A stretch of DNA of 21,844 nucleotides from an uncultured Blautia sp. Lineage in GTDB: Bacteria; Bacillota; Clostridia; Lachnospirales; Lachnospiraceae. The notes beneath the pieces are model-generated. The model was given only the letters and a program-made list of their open reading frames with translations, did not search any database and had not been told where the DNA came from. Shown here one piece after another: positions 1 through 6,587 of this stretch (positions are counted from its first letter, which is position 1; every line of letters starts with the position of its first letter). Position numbers and translations under genes: made by a program. Location: the NCBI GenBank assembly GCA_946538475.1, contig CAMNGN010000010.1, positions 1 through 21,844 on the forward strand. The letters run 5' to 3'.

Positions 1-1484
1 CCGGGTTCTTCGGAGAAGCAGTTGAGGTTCAGGCAGTCATTCCAGTCTGCACGTCCGATCAGAGGAAGCTTGTGCGGGCCGAGATGAGTGTTGATGTAGG
101 TGAAGGAGCGGTTCAGGTGCTCATATAAAGGCTGAGCCAGCTCTTCTTTGTTGTCGAACGGAACCGATTCATCCAGAATGCTGAAATCGCCGGTCTCTTT
201 GAGGTATGCACTGACCGCTGCGATCAGCCAGAGCGGGTCATCATTGAATCCGCTGCCGATATCGAGGTTGCCCTTCTTGGTGAGCGGCTGATACTGATGA
301 TAAGCGGAGCCGTCCTCGAACTGCGTGGAAGCGATATCAATGATCCTTTCGCGTGCTCTTTCGGGAATCAGATGTACAAATCCCAGAAGATCCTGGCAGG
401 AATCACGGAAGCCCATGCCGCGGCCGGTTCCCGACTCATAGTACGAAGCGGAACGGGACATGTTGAAGGTGACCATACACTGATACTGATTCCAGATGTT
501 TGCCATACGATTGACATGCTCGTTTTCGCTCTTTACGCCGAAGCGGGAGAGAAGGCCATCCCAGTAAGCGTTCAGTTTTGAGAACGCATCTGCTACCTGC
601 TCCGAGGTAGAGAAGCGGGAGATGATCTCGTGCGCACCGTCTTTGCGAATCACATTGGGAGCGATGAACTTTTTGTCTTTCGGATTTTCGCAGTAGCCGA
701 GGATGAACACGAACTCTTTGGATTCACCGGGATTCAGGCTGACATTGATCTGCTGGCTTGCGATCGGATACCATCCGCTGGCTACGGAGTTGCGAGCCTT
801 GTTTTCCTTAACGGCATCCGGGAAAGCATTGGAATTGCGAAGGCCCAGGAAAGCATCACGGCTGGTGTCATAGCCGTCGATGTCCGCGTTCACGGTGAAA
901 AAGCTGTAGTGATTGCGGCGCTCGCGGTACTCTGTCTTGTGGTAGATCGTGCTTCCTTCGATCTCGACCTCTCCGATGGAAAGGTTACGCTGGAAGTTGG
1001 TGCTGTCATCTATGGTGTTCCAAAGGCAGAACTCTACATAAGAAAATACAGAGAAATCCTTTTTGCTTTCTGAATTATTGGTAAGTGTGAGTCTGTTTAT
1101 CTCGCAGGTGGCATCGATCGGGACAAAGGCAAGAAGATCGGCGGCCAGCCCGTTTTTCTCTCCGTGGAAGCGGCTGTAGCCCATGCCATGGCGGCATTCA
1201 TACGCGTCGAGAGGAGTCTTGCTCGGCATGGTGCCGGGGTTCCAGATTTCTCCTCCGTCATTAATATAGTAATATTTTCCGTTGGAGTCTACCGGGATTT
1301 CATTGTAACGATATCTGGTGATCCTGCGGAGCTTGGCATCTTTGTAAAAACTGTAACCGCCGCATGTGTTGGAGATCAGGGTGAAGAAGTCTTCCGTGCC
1401 CAGATAGTTGATCCAGGGCAGTGGAGTGTCAGGGGTTGTGATGACATATTCTTTGGAAATATCGTCAAAACGGCCGAATTTCAT
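1..1484 (-). CDS. GH94 cellobiose phosphorylase-like enzyme, 3' part beyond the window
   Basis: The reverse-strand frame is open from an ATG at 1484, behind a strong TAAGGAGG site, to the window edge. This gives 494 N-terminal residues of a protein that in this family is usually about 800 long. GH94 enzymes cleave beta-glucosides such as cellobiose with phosphate, giving glucose 1-phosphate and glucose in the cytoplasm. The N-terminus (MKFGRFDDISKEYVITTPDT, then PLPWINYLG) matches the beta-sandwich start of cellobiose phosphorylases as I know them. Near the cut end is GRADWNDCLNLN (residues about 477-488), the family motif that carries the catalytic acid aspartate, with D480 and D483 flanking W481-N482. 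There is no signal peptide, which fits intracellular phosphorolysis. It is divergent from the LacI regulator and shares its operator motif. Cellodextrin or chitobiose phosphorylase are less likely alternatives; the exact substrate cannot be read from the sequence. Confidence 0.9.
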   Translation of the reverse strand, partial: MKFGRFDDISKEYVITTPDTPLPWINYLGTEDFFTLISNTCGGYSFYKDAKLRRITRYRYNEIPVDSNGKYYYINDGGEIWNPGTMPSKTPLDAYECRHGMGYSRFHGEKNGLAADLLAFVPIDATCEINRLTLTNNSESKKDFSVFSYVEFCLWNTIDDSTNFQRNLSIGEVEIEGSTIYHKTEYRERRNHYSFFTVNADIDGYDTSRDAFLGLRNSNAFPDAVKENKARNSVASGWYPIASQQINVSLNPGESKEFVFILGYCENPKDKKFIAPNVIRKDGAHEIISRFSTSEQVADAFSKLNAYWDGLLSRFGVKSENEHVNRMANIWNQYQCMVTFNMSRSASYYESGTGRGMGFRDSCQDLLGFVHLIPERARERIIDIASTQFEDGSAYHQYQPLTKKGNLDIGSGFNDDPLWLIAAVSAYLKETGDFSILDESVPFDNKEELAQPLYEHLNRSFTYINTHLGPHKLPLIGRADWNDCLNLNCFSEEP

Positions 1485-1524
1485 AATTTTCCTCCTTATA
1501 TAATAGACGAAAGAATGGTATGAG

Positions 1525-1540
1525 TGCGAAAACGATTTAG
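1525..1540. promoter_or_regulatory. LacI-type operator-like site upstream of GH94
   Basis: CGAAAACGATTT at 1527-1538 has the central CpG typical of LacI-family operators and matches two other sites in this locus (1913-1923 and 2993-3003). It lies between the predicted GH94 start of transcription and its ribosome binding site, so a bound repressor would act as a roadblock. Binding by the adjacent regulator is inference. Confidence 0.55.
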
Positions 1541-1585
1541 AAATGAATTATCGAAACAGGAGGCATAAAGACTCTACTCCGCTTC

Positions 1586-1614
1586 AGTATATCGAATATC
1601 CTCCGCGAAATCAA
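1586..1614 (-). promoter_or_regulatory. Promoter for the GH94 gene
   Basis: On the reverse strand, TTGATT (1614-1609) and TATACT (1591-1586) are separated by exactly 17 bases, a good vegetative-type promoter. It lies about 100 bases upstream of the GH94 start codon, leaving a leader that includes the operator-like site. Confidence 0.55.
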
Positions 1615-1876
1615 CTGTTTTTGTCTTTTTTTCTAATATTAATATATCCCTGCGAACACCTTTTTATGGGATGAAAAGCGAAAAACATGGAGGATCGCTC
1701 CGACCGGTGTCGAAAAAGCAGCTGAGTTTCGAAAATAAACGGAAACTGAAACGAAAAGTTTCGAAAAAAGCATCGAAAAACACTGAAAACAGTACAAAAC
1801 GAACCAAATGTGAACGAGATATGAATGTGCAAAAAGGCGAAAATATTAATTTCGTACAATTTTCCGTTAAAAACAC

Positions 1877-1905
1877 TTGAAAAACAATGCAATATGATTT
1901 ACTAT
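1877..1905 (+). promoter_or_regulatory. Promoter for the LacI-family regulator
   Basis: TTGAAA (1877-1882) and TACTAT (1900-1905) are 17 bases apart. The operator-like site at 1913-1923 would cover the start of transcription, which suggests autoregulation. TATACA at 1903 is an alternative -10 but has a 20-base spacer. Confidence 0.5.
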
Positions 1906-1910
1906 ACAGT

Positions 1911-1926
1911 TACGAAAACGATTACG
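1911..1926. promoter_or_regulatory. LacI-type operator-like site upstream of the regulator gene
   Basis: CGAAAACGATT at 1913-1923 is identical over 11 bases to the site at 1527-1537 and is centred on a CpG. Its position just after the regulator's -10 element fits repression by direct occlusion. Confidence 0.6.
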
Positions 1927-1969
1927 AATGTTTATCAGGATTCTTTATTGGTAAGACAGGAGAGCTGCT

Positions 1970-2980
1970 ATGGCTTCAATGAGAGATATCGCTGAGAAAT
2001 GCAATGTTTCCATTGCTACTGTCAGCAAAGCACTGAACAATTATTCGGATATCGGAGTCGAAACAAAAAACCTGATCCTGCAGACAGCTTCGGAAATGGG
2101 CTACCTGCCGAATTCCTCGGCCAGGACGTTGAAGACAAAACGAAGTTACAATCTGGGAGTTCTGTTTGTAGACGAGGCGCTTAGCGGACTGACTCATGAT
2201 TATTTCAATCATGTACTGGAAGGCTTTAGAAAAAAAGCTCAGGAAAAAGGCTATGACATCACATTTACTATAGGAAAAAACTCCGGCAGAAGTATGAACT
2301 ATGTTGAACATTGCCGCTACCGGGGAGTAGATGGAGTCGTTGCCGCCTGTGTTGATTTCTATTCTGCAGAGATCCAGGAACTTGTGAGGTCCGAGATTCC
2401 GCTGGTGACGATCGATCATGTATTTGACGGGCGAATAGCGGTGATGTCCAACAATGCGCTGGGCATGGAACGGCTTGTCGAATATGTCTATGAAAAAGGC
2501 CATCGAAAGATCGCCTATATTCATGGAGAAGATTCTACGGTAACACGGACGAGAGTCTCGAGTTTCTACAGAACGGCGCACAGCCTCGGGCTTCGCATCC
2601 CGGAGGAGTATATACGAACAGCTCCTTATCGCGACGCGGACAGAGCTGCAGACGAAACAGGTTACCTGCTGGATCTGCACGATCCCCCTACCTGCATCCT
2701 GTTCCCCGACGATTATTCGGCATTCGGGGGATTCAACGAGATCAGGGAGAGAGGGCTCAGGATACCTGATGATATTTCCATAGTAGGCTATGATGGCATC
2801 ATGGCTGCAAGGATACTCGAACCAAAACTGACCACCATGTGTCAGGACACAGAGGCTATCGGAAGGATAGCCGCTGAAAAACTTATCGAATTGATCGAAT
2901 TTCCGCGGCTTGCGGTGATCGACAGGTTTACGGTCGACGGAGTCCTTTTCAAAGGGACTTCCGTAAGAGACATTCACTAA
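1970..2980 (+). CDS. LacI/GalR-family transcriptional regulator
   Basis: This 336-residue protein has the family's normal length. The N-terminal helix-turn-helix (residues about 4-25, MRDIAEKCNVSIATVSKALN) and the hinge-helix region (around NSSARTLKTKRS) are typical LacI DNA-binding elements. The remaining ~275 residues form a periplasmic-binding-protein-like effector domain, with motifs such as DGVVAACVDF, HRKIAYIHGE and DISIVGYDG. The ATG at 1970 follows AGGAGAG; an in-frame ATG at 1979 is a weaker option. It lies between a divergent GH94 gene and an ABC sugar importer and should sense a sugar or sugar phosphate from that pathway. Operator-like motifs precede its own gene and both flanking genes. 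The ligand, and whether it activates or represses, are not visible. Confidence 0.93.
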   Translation: MASMRDIAEKCNVSIATVSKALNNYSDIGVETKNLILQTASEMGYLPNSSARTLKTKRSYNLGVLFVDEALSGLTHDYFNHVLEGFRKKAQEKGYDITFTIGKNSGRSMNYVEHCRYRGVDGVVAACVDFYSAEIQELVRSEIPLVTIDHVFDGRIAVMSNNALGMERLVEYVYEKGHRKIAYIHGEDSTVTRTRVSSFYRTAHSLGLRIPEEYIRTAPYRDADRAADETGYLLDLHDPPTCILFPDDYSAFGGFNEIRERGLRIPDDISIVGYDGIMAARILEPKLTTMCQDTEAIGRIAAEKLIELIEFPRLAVIDRFTVDGVLFKGTSVRDIH

Positions 2981-2986
2981 GTATGT

Positions 2987-3005
2987 TATAACCGGAAACG
3001 GTTTG
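2987..3005 (+). promoter_or_regulatory. Operator-like site and possible -10 before the binding-protein gene
   Basis: The palindrome AACCG-GAAA-CGGTT (2990-3003) contains CGGAAACGGTT, the third copy of the motif seen at 1527 and 1913. TATAAC at 2987-2992 could be a -10 directly abutting it, but no good -35 is visible inside the end of the regulator gene. TTGACA at 3003-3008 looks like a -35 but has no -10 after it. The site most likely controls the importer operon. Confidence 0.55.
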
Positions 3006-3041
3006 ACAGATAAGCAAAAATTTATCAGGAGGAAAAAACAA

Positions 3042-4373
3042 ATGATGAAAAAAGTGTTGAGCGGTATTATGGTAGCATCCATGATCATGGGCATGGCAGC
3101 AGTTCCGGCTATGGCTGAAGACGCTGCAGCAGAAGGTTCTGTTCTTAATATCCAGTGCTGGAACGAAGAGTTCAAGACCCGTCTGACAGATCACTATCCG
3201 GGATATGAAGAAGTAGACGCAACCACAGGTAAGATCGGTGACGTTACAGTAAAATGGACCATCACACCTACTGATGATAATGCATATCAGAACAATCTGG
3301 ACACAGTTCTTCCGGAGAACGAGAATGCAGACGCTGACAGCAAGGTAGACCTTTTCCTGGTCGAGGCTGACTATGCACTTAAATATGTGAATTCCGATGT
3401 TGAGGTTACTGTTCCGATCGCTGATCTGGGAATCACCGATGAAGAGCTGGCAAATCAGTATCAGTATACAAAAGACGTTGTAACAGATGGAAACGGAGTT
3501 CTCCGCGGTGTTTCTTGGCAGGGCTGCCCGGGCGTTCTGATTTACAACCGTGAGGCTGCAAAAGAAGTATTCGGCGATGACGCTCCCGAAACCGTACAGG
3601 CTAAGGTTGCTGACTGGGATACCTTCAATGCAACAGCTGCAGAGCTGAAAGAAGCAGGCTACAATATCGTATCAACCGTTAACGATACATATCGTGTATA
3701 TTCCAACAATGTTTCCGCTCCGTGGGTACAGGACGGCAAGATCGTTGTTGACGATAACATGAAAAAATGGGTTGACGACTCCAAGGCACTTGTAGACGCA
3801 GGCGAGACCACAACCGCAGAGCTTTGGTCTGATGACTGGAGCAAAGGCTTCTATCCGGACGGAAAAGTATTCTGCTACTTTGGACCGGCTTGGCTGATCA
3901 ACTTCTCCATGGCTGCTGATACCGAAGGTTCCATCGCTAACCTTGGCGGCTGGGGCGCTGTTGAAGGACCGCAGGGCTTCTACTGGGGCGGCACCTGGAT
4001 CTGCGCAGCAAAAGGCACAGACAACCCGACACTCGTTGCTGATATCATGAGAGCTCTTACCACCAACGAAGAGATCATGACAGATATCGTTAAAGCTGAC
4101 AGCGATTTCGTAAACAACAAACCGGCTATGGAAGCAGCAGCAGAGGATGAGAGCTTTGCATTCCCGATCCTTGGCGGCCAGAACCCGCTTGCTATGTTCT
4201 GCGCAGGCGCTGACAAGATCGACCTGTCCAACATGAGCAACTATGACCAGGGCTGCAACGAAGAGTTCCAGGCAGCTATGAAGAACTACTTCGAAGGCAA
4301 TGCTACCTATGAAGAAGCACTGGATCAGTTCTACAAAGCAGTTGTTGAGAAATATCCGGAGCTTACATACTAA
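3042..4373 (+). CDS. ABC transporter extracellular solute-binding protein (sugar)
   Basis: This predicted secreted sugar-binding protein of ABC family 1 has 443 residues, the usual length. The ATG at 3042 lies nine bases after AGGAGG (3027-3032); the open frame extends upstream to 3003 without a ribosome site, and ATG 3045 is also possible. Residues 1-25 form a signal peptide (KK, hydrophobic core, then AVPAMA before ED). No cysteine lies in the signal region, so there is no lipobox, although most Gram-positive binding proteins are lipid-anchored. The mature start (LNIQCWNEEF) resembles binding proteins for beta-glucosides or other oligosaccharides in Lachnospiraceae from memory. It is followed by two permeases after a gap containing two hairpins. 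The ligand is unknown; the GH94 and GH31 neighbours suggest a beta-glucan or xyloglucan-type oligosaccharide. Confidence 0.9.
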   Translation: MMKKVLSGIMVASMIMGMAAVPAMAEDAAAEGSVLNIQCWNEEFKTRLTDHYPGYEEVDATTGKIGDVTVKWTITPTDDNAYQNNLDTVLPENENADADSKVDLFLVEADYALKYVNSDVEVTVPIADLGITDEELANQYQYTKDVVTDGNGVLRGVSWQGCPGVLIYNREAAKEVFGDDAPETVQAKVADWDTFNATAAELKEAGYNIVSTVNDTYRVYSNNVSAPWVQDGKIVVDDNMKKWVDDSKALVDAGETTTAELWSDDWSKGFYPDGKVFCYFGPAWLINFSMAADTEGSIANLGGWGAVEGPQGFYWGGTWICAAKGTDNPTLVADIMRALTTNEEIMTDIVKADSDFVNNKPAMEAAAEDESFAFPILGGQNPLAMFCAGADKIDLSNMSNYDQGCNEEFQAAMKNYFEGNATYEEALDQFYKAVVEKYPELTY

Positions 4374-4419
4374 TTGGAAGATGATTCATTCACTGATTAT
4401 GCAGGATGAATAACCTGGA

Positions 4420-4457
4420 GGCGCTGTGCCTGCGCGGCAGGCACGGCGCCTTTTATT
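4420..4457 (+). terminator. Intra-operon hairpin with T-tract (partial terminator)
   Basis: A 14-base stem (4420-4433 with 4437-4450, one G.U pair) with a GCG loop is followed by TTTTATT. It sits about 45 bases after the binding-protein stop codon. It probably ends most transcripts or protects the 3' end of the binding-protein message, so that less permease is made. Confidence 0.75.
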
Positions 4458-4481
4458 AACCGACATAGTTTGGTCAGTCCT

Positions 4482-4512
4482 TGATGCCATGCAGAGTTGG
4501 CATCAGCTTTTT
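4482..4512 (+). terminator. Second hairpin with T-tract before the permease genes
   Basis: TGATGCCA (4482-4489) and TGGCATCA (4498-4505) form a perfect 8-base stem with an 8-base loop, followed by GC and TTTTT. Only 25 bases separate it from the T-tract of the previous hairpin, so the two act in tandem between the binding-protein and permease genes. Confidence 0.6.
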
Positions 4513-4624
4513 AAGCCTGCGCATGCAGGACTCCTTTGGACAAGAAAGAGTGTTTAAGGGACTTGTTATGAATTAAAGATATGCTGCGAGCTTTGCATGT
4601 AAACGATATACCGGAGGTAAGGTA

Positions 4625-5539
4625 ATGAATCGATCTGTGAATAATAAGAAAGCAGTCAGATACAACAAATGGGGCCTGATCTTTCTTATTCCCTTTTTTG
4701 TAGTCTATGTGATTTTTCAATTGATCCCTCTTGCAACAACGATCTACAACAGCTTCTTTGAACACTATCGTTCGGGACTCTCTTTCGTCGGACCGAATTT
4801 TGTGGGCTTTGGAAACTATGCGAAACTTCTTTCGGACGGCGATCTTGGAATCTATTTCAAGAACACCATGATCATGTGGATCATGGGATTTGTTCCCCAG
4901 ATCATCGTTTCGCTGATCCTGGGCGCGTGGTTTTCCGATCCTTCGCTCAGACTGCGATTTCAGCAGTTCTTTAAGACAGTCATTTATCTGCCGAACCTGA
5001 TCATGGCTGCCGCTTTCGCAATGCTGTTCTTCACCCTGTTTTCCGATGGCGGCCCCATCAATAACATTCTGATGAGTCTCGGATGGATCAGTCAGCCGTT
5101 CAAGTTCATGAGCAATACCTGGAGCGCAAGAACACTGGTGGCTTTTATGAACTTCCTGATGTGGTTTGGAAACACGACGATCCTTCTTCTGGCAGGTATG
5201 CTTGGCATTGATACTTCTCTTTTTGAGGCAGCTGAGGTTGACGGGGCTACAGCGACACAGATCTTCTTCAAGATCACACTTCCGCTTCTTCGTCCGATCC
5301 TTGTGTATGTTATGGTAACATCGCTTATCGGCGGTCTTCAGATGTTCGATGTTCCGCAGATCCTGACGAACGGAAGCGGCGATCCGATGAGAAGCACAAT
5401 GACCCTGATCATGTTCCTCAACAAACATCTGTTTAACCGTAACTATGGTATGGCCGGAGCTCTTTCTGTGCTGATGTTCATCATCACCGGTGTGCTTAGT
5501 ATTATTGTTTTCAAGTTTACGGCTTCAAACGAAAAGTAA
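4625..5539 (+). CDS. ABC sugar transporter permease, MalF-like
   Basis: This 304-residue integral membrane protein forms one half of the sugar import channel. A short basic N-terminus is followed by a first hydrophobic helix (about residues 15-37) and several more, ending with a helix near the C-terminus. The EAA loop, EAAEVDGATATQIFFKITLP from E201, is the site where the cytoplasmic ATPase docks. The ATG follows CCGGAGG at a normal distance. It lies 16 bases upstream of its MalG-like partner and about 250 bases after the binding protein, so the three form one importer. No ATP-binding subunit is encoded here; in Firmicutes such importers commonly share an MsmX/MsmK-type ATPase encoded elsewhere, and that is inferred here. 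Confidence 0.93.
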   Translation: MNRSVNNKKAVRYNKWGLIFLIPFFVVYVIFQLIPLATTIYNSFFEHYRSGLSFVGPNFVGFGNYAKLLSDGDLGIYFKNTMIMWIMGFVPQIIVSLILGAWFSDPSLRLRFQQFFKTVIYLPNLIMAAAFAMLFFTLFSDGGPINNILMSLGWISQPFKFMSNTWSARTLVAFMNFLMWFGNTTILLLAGMLGIDTSLFEAAEVDGATATQIFFKITLPLLRPILVYVMVTSLIGGLQMFDVPQILTNGSGDPMRSTMTLIMFLNKHLFNRNYGMAGALSVLMFIITGVLSIIVFKFTASNEK

Positions 5540-5555
5540 AGAGGAGGATAGCAAA

Positions 5556-6416
5556 ATGAACAATCAGAATGAAAAAGAGAAAGGCCTCGGCATAGGCGTC
5601 AGACGTGCGATTGCTTATATCGTCCTGATCTTTATTGTGTTCCTCTGCCTTTTCTGGTTCTATGTCCTGATCGTAAATGCAACACGTTCGAAAGGCGAGC
5701 TGACCAGAGGATTTACTCCGATTCCGAGTACACATTTCTTTGATAACATGAGCAACCTTTTCCACGGGACGATTCCTGTCCTTACAGGACTGAGAAACAG
5801 CGTGATCATTGCAGCATTTACTGCAATTCTCAGCACGTACTTCTCTACGATGACCGCGTATGCGATCCATGCTTATGACTTCAGAGGAAAGAAATTTGTC
5901 TTTACATTCATCCTCATGATCATGATGATCCCGACGCAGGTAACTGCTCTTGGTTTTATCAAATTGGTTCAGGGAATGAAGCTGGAGGATAATTTTGTCC
6001 CGCTTATTGTCCCGGCGATCGCCGCACCTGTGACGTTCTATTATCTGAAACAGTATATGGAAAGCAATCTGCCGCTGTCGCTCATCGAAGCGGCGCGTAT
6101 CGACGGCTCGGGAGAGTTTCACACCTTCAATTCGATCGTGCTTCCTCTGATGAAGCCGGCTATCGCGGTACAGATGATCTTTACGTTTGTAAGTTCCTGG
6201 AATAACTACTTCACACCGGCCCTGATCCTTCACAAGGACAGCGTCAAGACACTCCCGATCCTGCTTGCTACCCTGCGTTCTGCGGATTTCCTCAAATTCG
6301 ATATGGGCCAGGTGTATGCTATGATCGTGTTCTCGATCCTGCCTGTGGTCGTTGTCTATCTGATACTCTCCAGATTCATTGTAGGTGGAGTAGCTGCAGG
6401 TGGCGTTAAAGGCTGA
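5556..6416 (+). CDS. ABC sugar transporter permease, MalG-like
   Basis: The second permease has 286 residues from the ATG at 5556, which follows AGAGGAGG. The frame is open further upstream but overlaps the preceding gene with no ribosome site. A charged N-terminus (NNQNEKEKG) leads into a first membrane helix (about residues 18-42) and five more hydrophobic segments. The EAA loop is EAARIDGSGEF from E178, followed by LPLMKPA and SSWNNYFTP, which are typical of MalG-type subunits. It pairs with the MalF-like subunit to form the channel. A strong inverted repeat directly after the stop codon ends the importer operon. Confidence 0.93.
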   Translation: MNNQNEKEKGLGIGVRRAIAYIVLIFIVFLCLFWFYVLIVNATRSKGELTRGFTPIPSTHFFDNMSNLFHGTIPVLTGLRNSVIIAAFTAILSTYFSTMTAYAIHAYDFRGKKFVFTFILMIMMIPTQVTALGFIKLVQGMKLEDNFVPLIVPAIAAPVTFYYLKQYMESNLPLSLIEAARIDGSGEFHTFNSIVLPLMKPAIAVQMIFTFVSSWNNYFTPALILHKDSVKTLPILLATLRSADFLKFDMGQVYAMIVFSILPVVVVYLILSRFIVGGVAAGGVKG

Positions 6417-6418
6417 TC

Positions 6419-6473
6419 CTCCTTATACGAAAAACGGCTGTCGCATTGCGGCAGCTGTTTTTCGTATAAGGAG
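6419..6473. terminator. Strong, probably bidirectional terminator after the importer operon
   Basis: Two 26-base arms (6419-6444 and 6448-6473) pair with only two G.U wobbles around an ATT loop. The inner part is GC-rich, and runs of five A and five T lie symmetrically in the arms, so it could end transcription in either direction. It begins two bases after the MalG-like stop codon. Confidence 0.85.
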
Positions 6474-6503
6474 AATGAGGTGGAGAGATCGTGAATGTGC
6501 AGG

Positions 6504-6532
6504 TTGATAAAATGTTAAGTTAAATGTATACT
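6504..6532 (+). promoter_or_regulatory. Promoter for the GH31-GH13 operon
   Basis: TTGATA (6504-6509) and TATACT (6527-6532) are separated by 17 bases. With the terminator at 6419-6473 upstream, this makes GH31-GH13 its own transcription unit. No copy of the CGRAAACGRTT motif is present here, so control may differ from that of the importer. Confidence 0.65.
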
Positions 6533-6537
6533 AAAGG

Positions 6538-6570
6538 GGCCGATGATGTGAAATACGGCCTGCTTTTTTT
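6538..6570 (+). terminator. Short hairpin plus T-tract at the start of the GH31 leader
   Basis: GGCCG (6538-6542) and CGGCC (6556-6560) form a 5-base stem with a 13-base loop; seven T residues follow at 6564-6570. The expected transcription start is about 6539, so the structure begins at the first bases of the RNA. It may end read-through from upstream, act as an attenuator or stabilise the 5' end. The stem is short, so the call is tentative. Confidence 0.4.
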
Positions 6571-6587
6571 ATCCGGGAGGAATAGTG

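Larger units (their letters stand above)
1485..1969. other. Divergent regulatory intergenic region (GH94 / LacI)
   Basis: This 485-base stretch holds no convincing gene. It contains a leftward promoter for the GH94 gene, a rightward promoter for the regulator, two operator-like sites near its ends, and a central A-rich stretch (about 1671-1850) in which CGAAAA occurs seven times. Six of these lie between 1679 and 1779 at spacings close to whole turns of the helix. Short lysine-rich open frames here are what A-rich DNA produces by chance and have no good ribosome binding site. Confidence 0.7.

Noticed and set aside
1671..1880. Lysine-rich 69-codon forward frame in the GH94/LacI gap
   Set aside because: It follows from the repeated CGAAAA and A-tracts, has no ribosome binding site, and overlaps reverse-strand chance frames. 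Better read as regulatory DNA.
3003..3008. TTGACA directly before the binding-protein gene as a -35 element
   Set aside because: No -10-like sequence occurs 16-18 bases downstream; that position is the ribosome binding site. It is more likely part of the operator flank.
1976..3175. Long reverse-strand open frame of about 400 codons opposite the LacI gene
   Set aside because: It is fully antisense to a well-supported regulator gene, has no ribosome site, and its protein shows no recognisable motif.
4511..5428. 305-codon reverse frame opposite the MalF-like gene
   Set aside because: Antisense shadow of a membrane protein gene: very basic and His/Lys/Arg-rich, with no start signal.
6491..6523. 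Possible ten-codon leader peptide (GTG start after GAGGTGGAG)
   Set aside because: It overlaps the -35 of the GH31 promoter, so it would lie outside that transcript, and the peptide has no suggestive sequence.
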